A stretch of 64,000 nucleotides of DNA from Bacillus subtilis (GTDB lineage Bacteria; Bacillota; Bacilli; Bacillales; Bacillaceae_C): the NCBI RefSeq assembly GCF_008764245.1, contig NZ_VTQV01000016.1, positions 1-64,000 on the forward strand. The letters run 5' to 3'. The stretch's first letter is position 1; each line of letters begins with the position of its first letter. A program made the position numbers and the translations under genes. Shown in pieces: positions 7,227-14,594 of the stretch. Below the pieces are notes generated by a model that ran no database searches, was not told the origin of the DNA, and saw nothing but the letters and a program-made list of their open reading frames with translations.

Positions 7227-10007
7227 TTACGGTGCTGATATTAAATCCCATGTTAATGTAGATTCATATTTTCCTTTTTTGGCTGTTGTTGGATCAATCA
7301 ATAGTTCGAGTGCTTCTTTCGGAAAGACAACACTGAATTCCCCTCTTGATTGATTACTTCGTAAAACCGTAATTTTTCCGTTATCAATGTGTTGTGTTTC
7401 TTCAAATCCTTTCTTTGGCAATGAACCATTACCATCTAACCGATTGATGGAAGCTACTGGCTTTAATTTCATAGAACCCTTTGGTAAGGTGAATGATTCC
7501 CCGACTAATTTCATAGGAGTAGCTGTTACATCTAACTTCCATTGATTCGTTCCATCACGCCAATCTTTGATTAAAATTGGTGTAACATCCGTTGATATGG
7601 TTTCAGGCTTATCTTTCAAAATAATACTTCCAAAACTGGAAACGGCGGGTTTTTCAAATGATATTGTTTTATCAATGTTGGTCACTGTATATGATTTACT
7701 TGATTGGTTTCCTGCATGATCTTCAACAACAAATGTGTATGACCCATTTTCTTTAACTGTATAACTTGCTTTATTATTATTTACCCATTGTCCATTAGGA
7801 CTTTTGATTCTCTTCACACCACTGCCACCTTCGTCAGTTGCGGTAACATTTAAGACCACATCATCATGCGTAATTTTGGTTGTACTTGGCTGGATAGATA
7901 GGTTAGGTTTTACCTTGTCGATTTTTACTTCGATACTTTTACTAGTTATTTTCCCTCTGTTATCTAAAACATCAAATTTATACGTACCTGTTTTTGTTGC
8001 TGTATAAGTGTATCTTCTATCAAAAATCTCTTCCCCTGATGGCAGTGTTATTTTTTTGATTTCAAAATCCTCTACATCAAGTAATTCATATTTTAAATTT
8101 CTGAACTCGACCGTATATGGATGAACACTCCATACTTGGGGATAATCGTATCTGACTCCTACTTGAAGATTGTTATAATAATCATTTCCCACTGTCATAA
8201 TTACATCAAATTTTTTAGGCTTATTTTTTATTTCGGATAACTTGGCTACATACTGTATTGGATAAGTAGTTCCGATTATATAGCCATCTACCAATGGTGT
8301 CCTTTGTGTATATGTTACAGAGACACCAATCCGGTAATCGTCAACGGGTCGATCAGCTTTTATTAATTCAACTTCACCGGAAATTCTAATTCTTTTGTGT
8401 GCATACGAAATTTTATTTGGGTAAGTATGAAAATTTTGTGAGAATCTACTCAATTGAACTTTATTAGTTTGATAATCCTCAAAATCATTGGATGCTTCTA
8501 TATTTATTTTTACATCTTGATTTGTCCAACCTTGGTGGGAAGGGATTATATCAACAGTAGCAGGAGGATTAAGATTATTTATTGGAATCATAATTCCTGT
8601 ATAGTTTCCTGCTTTGTCAACAGCCTGAAAATAATAATTTTTATTTTGTTCTATTAACACACTAGCATGATCGCTTTTAATTTCCGTTCCATCATCCAAA
8701 ATAATCTTTTCTATTCCGCTTTCATCTTCTGCCTTTAGATACAACATAAAGTTAGCATTTTTTCGTTCATCTAATTCCTGCCTATTTGTCACATATAATT
8801 TAGGGGGGTTCGTATCCCCGTACTTATTGTAAACTTTCAAATCATCAGAGATGCTTATATCCTCTTTTGCAAAGTATATACTTTCAGAATATCGGTAAAC
8901 CTTATCCCCTTGTTTTTGGTACTGTTTTTGAGTTAATATCCTTTCTGACCACAATAAAGGGTATCCTTCTGGCGTTTTGTTAATAACAATCCACTGTATA
9001 GCCTGATTATTATATTTTCCAAAAGTAACTTTTTCTCCTATAGTTAATTCATGTGCCTTTTTGCCATTTAAAATAGTTGTTGGTTTTAAATGAATCGCAG
9101 GCACTATTCCTTGTTCAGTACTCGTTCTTACTCGCCCTATAAACCCATTTGAGTCAATAAAGAGTGGTTGCTCATGATTTCCATTCCACAAATTAGCTGT
9201 TGACCACCAATTTCTGTATATTCCATTTGTATCTTGTTTCCTTAAACTAATGCCCTTTTGCTGGATATAAAAATGTATTTCATGAGGACTTAACAAAAAT
9301 ACTTTGTCGTTGACATTATGATAGTAATAATCCTTCCAATTGACGTTGAAATCACGTATCGCATGGTTCATGTATTTAAATGTATTGGCTCCACCATCAG
9401 GAAAAATTGCTAATGCTTTTATTCCACCATCACGAACTCTATTGTCCTTTCCAACTAAGATTGAACGTCTTTTAGTTACAGCTATTGCATTTCTTTCCGA
9501 TTCAGTAAATTCATATAAAAAACCTGATTCATTTTTGTAATCAGGGGGTATATTAGTATATTTCACATTTTTTTGATCACTGTTTAACCACTCTCTAATG
9601 TTAGAAGTTGCCCAATAACTTGCCCCATCTCTAATTCTATCATCACCTAAAGGCATTTCTTCTTGATTGGGAATACTAAATGAAGAAATATTACTTTTGG
9701 CTGTTTTTTCGTTTTTCACTATCTGTTCTTGGATGGAGTTTTCATCTTGTAATACTTCCTCTTTTTGAAATTCTTTACTTTCTTCACTTGCATCCCCTAC
9801 ATTTTCTATTTTCCTATCTTTTATAGTCGAACCTTCCATAATCGGCGTTGAAACCTCTTTATTATTTTCTTCTATATTGGATTCTACTTCTTCTATATCA
9901 GCTTCCACCACCTCTACCTCTTTTATGTTTTCGCTATGTCCTTGGGTATTAACAGGTAGTGGAAGTGCTAATAAAAAAGCCATTATGCTAATGGTAATAT
10001 TTTTCAT
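7227..10007 (-). CDS. Large WxL-domain surface protein with Ig-like domains
   Basis: The product has about 926 residues. Order: signal peptide, acidic linker (to about 110), a DUF6273-like domain (about 115-330; IREWLN, KVFLLSPHE), an Ig-like repeat region (about 390-770; GNYTGI, GTYKFDVLDNRG, GSYTFVVEDHAGN), then a C-terminal WxL domain. The two WxL signatures are WKLDV and, at the extreme C-terminus, WDLISAP. The C-terminal domain binds peptidoglycan non-covalently, so this is probably a displayed adhesin. ATG 10007 is preferred over the in-frame start at 10052, because a clean signal peptide begins there and AAAGGTTG precedes it. A terminator separates it from the small WxL gene. Confidence 0.85.
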   Translation of the reverse strand: MKNITISIMAFLLALPLPVNTQGHSENIKEVEVVEADIEEVESNIEENNKEVSTPIMEGSTIKDRKIENVGDASEESKEFQKEEVLQDENSIQEQIVKNEKTAKSNISSFSIPNQEEMPLGDDRIRDGASYWATSNIREWLNSDQKNVKYTNIPPDYKNESGFLYEFTESERNAIAVTKRRSILVGKDNRVRDGGIKALAIFPDGGANTFKYMNHAIRDFNVNWKDYYYHNVNDKVFLLSPHEIHFYIQQKGISLRKQDTNGIYRNWWSTANLWNGNHEQPLFIDSNGFIGRVRTSTEQGIVPAIHLKPTTILNGKKAHELTIGEKVTFGKYNNQAIQWIVINKTPEGYPLLWSERILTQKQYQKQGDKVYRYSESIYFAKEDISISDDLKVYNKYGDTNPPKLYVTNRQELDERKNANFMLYLKAEDESGIEKIILDDGTEIKSDHASVLIEQNKNYYFQAVDKAGNYTGIMIPINNLNPPATVDIIPSHQGWTNQDVKINIEASNDFEDYQTNKVQLSRFSQNFHTYPNKISYAHKRIRISGEVELIKADRPVDDYRIGVSVTYTQRTPLVDGYIIGTTYPIQYVAKLSEIKNKPKKFDVIMTVGNDYYNNLQVGVRYDYPQVWSVHPYTVEFRNLKYELLDVEDFEIKKITLPSGEEIFDRRYTYTATKTGTYKFDVLDNRGKITSKSIEVKIDKVKPNLSIQPSTTKITHDDVVLNVTATDEGGSGVKRIKSPNGQWVNNNKASYTVKENGSYTFVVEDHAGNQSSKSYTVTNIDKTISFEKPAVSSFGSIILKDKPETISTDVTPILIKDWRDGTNQWKLDVTATPMKLVGESFTLPKGSMKLKPVASINRLDGNGSLPKKGFEETQHIDNGKITVLRSNQSRGEFSVVFPKEALELLIDPTTAKKGKYESTLTWDLISAP

Positions 10008-10110
10008 TTTAACCACAACCTTTCTTTTTTTTATTACACTTTCTATAATCAAAATGTTTTTCTACATTTCTAACCATAGAAAGAGCAATAATGAACGTGT
10101 AGTAAGAATA

Positions 10111-10142
10111 AAAGAGGACAGATTAAATCCATCCTCTTTTCT
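10111..10142 (-). terminator. Terminator between the two WxL genes
   Basis: A 9-bp perfect stem (AAAAGAGGA / TCCTCTTTT) has a 13-base loop and a U-rich tail on the minus strand. It directly follows the stop codon of the small WxL gene, so the small protein is probably made in excess over the large one. Confidence 0.75.
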
Positions 10143-10146
10143 AATG

Positions 10147-10734
10147 TTATGGTGCTTGTACTAAATCCCATTTCAAAGTGGATTGATATGTCGCTTTGCT
10201 TCCGTTTAAAACTTTTGCGGTAGTTGGATCAACTACTATGGAAAGTGCATTTTTTGGAAATTCAAAATCAAACACTCCCATTCCACCGCCCGTATCGGCT
10301 TTAACAACAGCGACCGTTCCATCATCAATCACCTTGTTTGAATCCATGGTCTTTACAGGCAAAGCACCCTGACCTGTACCAACACGTTTAATGCTAGATA
10401 CAGGTTCTAAACTTAACGTTCCTTTAGGCAGTGTATTTGTACCATCAGTAAATTGGCTAGCTGAAACATCTACCCTCCAACCTGCTTGTGTTCCACGCAA
10501 GTCTTTCACAGTAAATTTGTCGTTAAAAGATGTTTTATAGGTTTGTGGAGTGGATTTTAACTCAATTTCTCCAAATGATTCAATATCTGATGTAGCTAAA
10601 GAAAACTCACCACTTTTGATTGTTACATCAACCTCATTTGATTTTGTATCAGCAAATGCTCCTGTCGCAAAAGATAAACTCATAACTGATACTAAACCTA
10701 CCCCAAATAATTTCTTTGAAAATTTCTTCAACAT
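10147..10734 (-). CDS. Small WxL-domain surface protein
   Basis: The product has 195 residues: a signal peptide (to about 29, ...SFATGAFA) and then essentially one WxL domain. The proximal motif is WRVDV (a W-x-V variant) and the distal motif WDLVQAP closes the protein, as in canonical members. This matches the short WxL protein that accompanies a large WxL adhesin and a DUF916 partner. It would coat the cell wall. Start ATG 10734 has GGAGG seven bases upstream. The pilin-like gene lies immediately upstream with no terminator between, so the pilin leader may also drive this cluster. Confidence 0.88.
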   Translation of the reverse strand: MLKKFSKKLFGVGLVSVMSLSFATGAFADTKSNEVDVTIKSGEFSLATSDIESFGEIELKSTPQTYKTSFNDKFTVKDLRGTQAGWRVDVSASQFTDGTNTLPKGTLSLEPVSSIKRVGTGQGALPVKTMDSNKVIDDGTVAVVKADTGGGMGVFDFEFPKNALSIVVDPTTAKVLNGSKATYQSTLKWDLVQAP

Positions 10735-10796
10735 CAATTGACCTCCATTATTAAATGTCTATAGGTTTGTTCAACCATAAGAGAATTGTAGATTTG

Positions 10797-10976
10797 TTAC
10801 TTAGCACCTCCCCAATTCATACCTGAACCACTAAAGACACTATCTACCATGTTGTTAAAACCATTGCTAATCTTTGTCATGATAGGATCGAACACACCTG
10901 TTGCAAATGAAACAAATATTCCAAAGATGATTAAGACAACAAGTATCAATGTGATTGCTCCTTTATGGCTATCCAA
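10797..10976 (-). CDS. Pilin-like small membrane protein, copy 1 (59 aa)
   Basis: The product has 59 residues: a short polar start (MDSHK), then KGAITLILVVLIIFGIF, then an amphipathic tail ending NWGGAK. The K-G-A followed by an unbroken hydrophobic segment is the layout of class III (type IV/Flp/archaeal-like) prepilins, with cleavage expected around K5-G6. The usual Glu5 is missing. Start TTG 10976 is fixed by GGGGGTG upstream and by a stop in frame before it. A second copy at 23567-23746 differs at two residues (S/A and N/S). TadA/B/C-like genes lie upstream. It is probably the major pilin, though a VirB2-like role cannot be excluded. Confidence 0.65.
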   Translation of the reverse strand: MDSHKGAITLILVVLIIFGIFVSFATGVFDPIMTKISNGFNNMVDSVFSGSGMNWGGAK

Positions 10977-11000
10977 TGTCTTTCACCCCCTTCTAAAGAA

Positions 11001-11030
11001 AAACTTCTAAAAGCCAGCTTTTAGAAGTTT
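11001..11030 (-). promoter_or_regulatory. Leader hairpin of pilin copy 1
   Basis: A 13-bp perfect stem (AAACTTCTAAAAG with CTTTTAGAAGTTT) is followed on the minus strand by TTTTTCTTT, 25-30 bases before the pilin ribosome site. It could act as an attenuator. The other copy (23775-23804) has a different stem sequence but the same pairing. Confidence 0.75.
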
Positions 11031-11054
11031 TTCAAAATCAATTATGAACTTCTT

Positions 11055-11097
11055 GGGAACAACAGGAGTCGAACCTGCCTTAAAAACCTCAATTCCC
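11055..11097 (-). promoter_or_regulatory. tRNA-like minihelix in the pilin leader, copy 1
   Basis: This is a 43-nt minus-strand RNA element. GGGAA at the 5' end pairs with UUCCC at the 3' end, extended by one G-U pair. Inside is a 5-bp stem GCAGG/CCUGU closing the 7-base loop UUCGACU, which fits the tRNA T-loop consensus UUCRANY. A 12-nt linker replaces the D and anticodon arms. No CCA is encoded. It is the acceptor/T-arm half of a tRNA, the minimal RNase P substrate form, placed between a terminator and the pilin hairpin. Confidence 0.6.
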
Positions 11098-11101
11098 ATA
11101 T

Positions 11102-11132
11102 AAAAAAGCCACACAACGTATGTTATGTAGCT
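11102..11132 (-). terminator. Terminator after the 140-residue gene
   Basis: An 11-bp stem (AGCTACATAAC / GTTGTGTGGCT, two G-U pairs, loop of 4) is followed by six U on the minus strand, only 4-5 bases before the tRNA-like element. Confidence 0.85.
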
Positions 11133-11152
11133 TTACTTCCCAATCATATAAT

Positions 11153-11575
11153 TCATCTTTCCATAATTTGCTCCCTGTTCTTCCTTGTTGCTCTTTGTTC
11201 TTTACCTATCCTTTCATCCCTAATATATTCTTCTAAATCAATGTTTAAATCTTTTTCAGGATCTAAAAAAATAACTGAATCCTTCTCTCCTAGTCTGTCA
11301 TAAAAACATTCTTGTAACCTTCTATACTTATCAACGGATAAAACATCATACATGTAAACTACGGTTAAATTTTCATCTAAATCGGATAAATCGACACCCA
11401 TATTTATATCTTGAGGACAGATATATAAATCATCCCTATCTTCATAATCACCATTTAAAATACCCAAACGATATTCCTCTTGGTTTTGTTTATCTACCAT
11501 AACGAAGTCTGCAATAAATTCAGGTACTTCCTTATAAATAGTAGGTTCAATTCTAGCTGAATATCTATTTAGCAT
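11153..11575 (-). CDS. Uncharacterised acidic protein in the pilus operon
   Basis: The product has 140 residues, soluble, with many Asp/Glu and no signal peptide or membrane segment. I recognise no domain. Its C-terminal third is charged and helical (IDLEEYIRDERIGKEQRATR). It lies 20 bases after the TadC-like gene and is followed by a strong terminator, so it is the last gene of the TadA-B-C block. It is probably a cytoplasmic accessory of the pilus or transfer machine, inferred from position only. Confidence 0.55.
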   Translation of the reverse strand: MLNRYSARIEPTIYKEVPEFIADFVMVDKQNQEEYRLGILNGDYEDRDDLYICPQDINMGVDLSDLDENLTVVYMYDVLSVDKYRRLQECFYDRLGEKDSVIFLDPEKDLNIDLEEYIRDERIGKEQRATRKNREQIMER

Positions 11576-11595
11576 ATTTTATCTTCCCTTCTTAG

Positions 11596-12360
11596 TTATA
11601 ATCTTACTGATATATCTAAGTTTTTCTTTTGTAACAAATATAAATTTATCAAGATTAACAAATACGTAATAGCAATCACAGTAAAACTAATTGCACGCAT
11701 TTCTAAAAATATATCCCATAAAAAAGGAGCGTTGATACGCAAAATAACCATCATACCCCCAACCATCCCAAGGACAGTATATACGTGAGTTGCCCAGCTT
11801 TTACGTTTCTTATGCAACTCATCACGCTTTTTTAATTCAAAAATAATATTCTTTTGAATATGACTAAACAATTCGGTACTGTCTCCACCACGTTCGTATT
11901 TAATCATCAAATTTTGGTGAAATTGGTCAAGAGAACTAAAATTGTATTTTCTGAAATGTTCTGTTTCCAATCTTGCTTCTTTACTTTCTAAAATTTCGAT
12001 TGTTTTTTGTATATCTTTTTGGATATGCTTATCAACTGTGTTTTTTGTTGCCTTTAAAGCATGAAGTACGTTACTTCCTGTTCGTAAATAGAAAATCATA
12101 TTTGTCACATATTTTAATAACTCACTCAAGTGGTATTCGTGCGTTTTTAATTTACGGTTGGGATATACGAATACAAAGAAAAAGTATGCTGTTCCGACTA
12201 ATCCAGTGATAATCGAAAACAACATACTTTTAGTTAGGAAGTAAAACAATCCTAAATGACCTGCAAATAATAACACAGTATATAATAGGATTTCCCATCC
12301 CAAAAAAAGAACCTTCAACTCTTTAAACAGTTCTTTCTTTGTCATTTTTTTATTATTCAT
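11596..12360 (-). CDS. TadB/TadC-type (GspF family) membrane protein, second copy
   Basis: The product has 254 residues. Two N-terminal transmembrane helices (about 18-63) are followed by a cytoplasmic helical domain (TGSNVLHALKATKNT..., FSSLDQFHQNLMIKYERGGDS about 132-160) and two C-terminal helices (about 195-245). This is the topology of the type II secretion F domain. GspF/TadB/TadC proteins form the inner-membrane platform on which the secretion ATPase assembles a pilus. The start ATG overlaps the stop of the ATPase gene (ATGA), a sign of translational coupling. Confidence 0.75.
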   Translation of the reverse strand: MNNKKMTKKELFKELKVLFLGWEILLYTVLLFAGHLGLFYFLTKSMLFSIITGLVGTAYFFFVFVYPNRKLKTHEYHLSELLKYVTNMIFYLRTGSNVLHALKATKNTVDKHIQKDIQKTIEILESKEARLETEHFRKYNFSSLDQFHQNLMIKYERGGDSTELFSHIQKNIIFELKKRDELHKKRKSWATHVYTVLGMVGGMMVILRINAPFLWDIFLEMRAISFTVIAITYLLILINLYLLQKKNLDISVRL

Positions 12361-13568
12361 CCGTGAACCTTACCTCCACTTTCGATTGTTACCCCATTCC
12401 AAACTTTTTTGTAATCCGATTTAATAAATTCATCGGGCAATAAATGGAATAATTTTTTATCTTCTAACATGGTTAGCGTTTCATTCGACAATGGATTTAT
12501 TGTTTCTTTGGGCACATATAGTTTACTCTTCGGATCAAAAACTTCTTGGTATTTGTATAAGTGCCTTCCGACAACACCTGATGGTGTATAATCGGTATAT
12601 TCCACAATTTCTTTGATTCTCCTGATCGCTTTATTGTTAACGAATTCCAACTGCAAATGCATACCAAATCGAAACAATTCTGTGATCTCTTTGCCAATAA
12701 TCTGCTCATCTATCGTTTGGTATGCAGGTGACTGTTTAATCATTGGTATAAAGCGAGAAGGTATTCGCATAGCATTTTTCGCATGTACTGTTGTGACAAT
12801 CGAATGACCCGTTTTGGCACCATCTAACATATCAGACGACTCTGCCCCACGAGTTTCCGCAACAATAATCCAGTCAGGATTGTTCCTCAAACTCGCTTTA
12901 ACTAAATCCTGCATCGTGACTTTCTTTTCTCTATCTTCTGATGTTAATGTTTGCCAACTCATAATATCTTTATCAGGGTATAGTGCTTTGATATGGCTAT
13001 CCCGAGTATCTTCTAGTAAATTAATTTTTTGGTTGTTAGGAATAAGACCGACTAAGAGTTTTTGTAATTCCGTCTTACCCGTTCCTGTAATCCCGGAAAT
13101 CATAATATTGCTTCCTGCTAAAACCAGCACTTTTAACAAAGATGCAACTGGATTTTTATTGATTTCCGTTTTATCAACCACAATTGGAGTGGATTTTTCG
13201 TAAGAAATTTTCGGTAGCATTTCTTGTATGTTTCTTACGGCAAGTCGTGGTCTTGATACACGAACAGCAAGAGTAGTCCCGTCAGGGCTGACCGATTCGT
13301 GTACTGCATTTATCCGCAAATATTCAAAATCTGTATCAAGGATCGGTTCACTATCCGTAATGTCTTTTTTTTGCTCCATTGCCATTGACTTTACTAAACG
13401 TCTAACTTCTTCTTCTTTTGGCTGAATTGATGCCATTTGATATGGTTTATCATTGTATTGAACCCATAAATGTGTACCATTAAAACGTATATCGGTAATC
13501 GCATCATCTTGAAGCATAACCTTTAAAAACGAATGATCGATTATTTCTTGTATCCGTTTATTATTCAT
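12357..13568 (-). CDS. CpaF/TadA-type pilus assembly ATPase (VirB11 superfamily)
   Basis: The product has 403 residues. The N-terminal domain (about 1-115) is followed by a RecA-like ATPase domain with Walker A GITGTGKTEL (about 160-169), an Asp/Glu box LLEDTRDSH (about 187-195) and Walker B WIIVAETRGAE (about 232-242). TTVHAKN (about 258-264) is the His box typical of the family. The hexameric enzyme drives pilin assembly (Tad) or type IV secretion (VirB11). Two GspF-type partners flank it, which favours the Tad reading. A PC4-like gene lies between it and the first GspF gene. Confidence 0.85.
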   Translation of the reverse strand: MNNKRIQEIIDHSFLKVMLQDDAITDIRFNGTHLWVQYNDKPYQMASIQPKEEEVRRLVKSMAMEQKKDITDSEPILDTDFEYLRINAVHESVSPDGTTLAVRVSRPRLAVRNIQEMLPKISYEKSTPIVVDKTEINKNPVASLLKVLVLAGSNIMISGITGTGKTELQKLLVGLIPNNQKINLLEDTRDSHIKALYPDKDIMSWQTLTSEDREKKVTMQDLVKASLRNNPDWIIVAETRGAESSDMLDGAKTGHSIVTTVHAKNAMRIPSRFIPMIKQSPAYQTIDEQIIGKEITELFRFGMHLQLEFVNNKAIRRIKEIVEYTDYTPSGVVGRHLYKYQEVFDPKSKLYVPKETINPLSNETLTMLEDKKLFHLLPDEFIKSDYKKVWNGVTIESGGKVHG

Positions 13569-13588
13569 CTTTTCTCATCCCTTTCTTT

Positions 13589-13837
13589 TTAAGCCATTGT
13601 TTGAAAGTGTTCAGGCAAATCAATAATCGCATTTTTTAAAACTAACATTTCATCATGTCGAAGCGTTATACCCTTACCACTATCCAATTTATCTTTTGAC
13701 CACCAACGAATATCATATTTCGCTTCCTTTCCATACCAACTAACAATATTTAATTCTTGAGTCCATCCATTTTTCCCCTCTCTTAACACCGCAATATGTT
13801 TAATTATTGTCACGGCATCATTTTTATTTTCACTCAA
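13589..13837 (-). CDS. YdbC-family PC4-like single-stranded nucleic acid-binding protein
   Basis: The product has 82 residues and resembles the YdbC/PC4 family (IVSWYGKEAKYDIRWWS, then GITLRHDEMLVLKNAI). PC4-fold dimers bind single-stranded DNA or melted promoters. Inside a conjugation operon it could coat transferred single strands or modulate transcription. Start TTG 13837 with AGAGGGGGG upstream. It sits between TadB-like and TadA-like genes, which is unusual for a pilus locus. Family assignment is fairly firm, the role is inferred. Confidence 0.72.
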   Translation of the reverse strand: MSENKNDAVTIIKHIAVLREGKNGWTQELNIVSWYGKEAKYDIRWWSKDKLDSGKGITLRHDEMLVLKNAIIDLPEHFQTMA

Positions 13838-13865
13838 GAATGTACCCCCCTCTCTTCTTAAACTT

Positions 13866-14570
13866 CTACATAACTACTTTTAATGCATCCATTATATCTC
13901 CTAAGTAATAGAACAAGATTGCACCTGCATATCCCAAGAGCAAAAACAGAGAAATAAAAATAGACATATATCCATACTTTTCTCCCGACATCATCTTTCG
14001 TTCAATTAGTTCATTGACCTTGTTTTCATCCAGCCCTTGAATATAATCTCGTAAGTCATGTAAGGTATCTTTTTTGACTCCATATTCACTGAATTGATAA
14101 ATCATATCCATGATGGTGTAAGCTTCATTTGTACCGACAAATTCGGCAAAGGCAATGTAATAATCTCGGTGATTGTCCTTTTCAATATTTTTTACTAACT
14201 TTTCCAGTTCACGTTTTAAAGGCTCTCCTGTATACGGAATTGTTGCCTTTAATGTTTGATAGATGTTACCTGATGAAGAGAGCAACCCCATGAAGCTTTG
14301 GAGAAATTGCGGGAATAAAAAAGAAGTCCGCAACTCTTCATTTTTTTTCAAACTAATTAAACTAAAATAAGGCAACTTATATCCCACATAAAAAGCAAGT
14401 GGAGTGAGAAGAAGCCATAAAGGTTTTTGCATGATTAAAAAGCCGACAGCAAAAATAAAAAATAACACGAATCCGTAAATTAATCGTGTTATCCTAAAAC
14501 TTTTTTTATCTTTTTTAAAATAATCCAAATAGGCATCTATATAGCTTTCCTTAATTATTTCGGTAAACAT
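13866..14570 (-). CDS. TadB/TadC-type (GspF family) membrane protein, first copy
   Basis: The product has 234 residues with the same plan as the second copy: two helices near the N-terminus (about 29-68), a soluble helical segment (SSSGNIYQTLKATIPYTG..., MDMIYQFSEYG about 95-165) and a C-terminal helix (about 198-226). It forms the membrane platform with the ATPase. It follows the VirD4 coupling protein gene by 24 bases. A terminator-like hairpin lies inside its first 40 codons (14447-14492). Confidence 0.72.
   Translation of the reverse strand: MFTEIIKESYIDAYLDYFKKDKKSFRITRLIYGFVLFFIFAVGFLIMQKPLWLLLTPLAFYVGYKLPYFSLISLKKNEELRTSFLFPQFLQSFMGLLSSSGNIYQTLKATIPYTGEPLKRELEKLVKNIEKDNHRDYYIAFAEFVGTNEAYTIMDMIYQFSEYGVKKDTLHDLRDYIQGLDENKVNELIERKMMSGEKYGYMSIFISLFLLLGYAGAILFYYLGDIMDALKVVM
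14447..14492 (-). terminator. Terminator-like hairpin inside the TadB-like coding region
   Basis: An 8-bp stem (ATAACACG / CGTGTTAT) has a 15-base loop and is followed on the minus strand by a run of U interrupted once. It lies within codons of the gene, so it would terminate untranslated transcripts. Confidence 0.5.
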
Positions 14571-14594
14571 GTATTATCCAATCCCTCCCATTTA

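Noticed and set aside
11055-11097. Complete tRNA gene
   Set aside because: Only acceptor and T-arm are present in 43 nt; D and anticodon arms and CCA are missing. The same is true at 23830-23871.
10797-11132. T-box riboswitch before the pilin gene
   Set aside because: No conserved AGGGUGG antiterminator bulge and no specifier loop; the T-arm is the leader itself rather than a bound tRNA.
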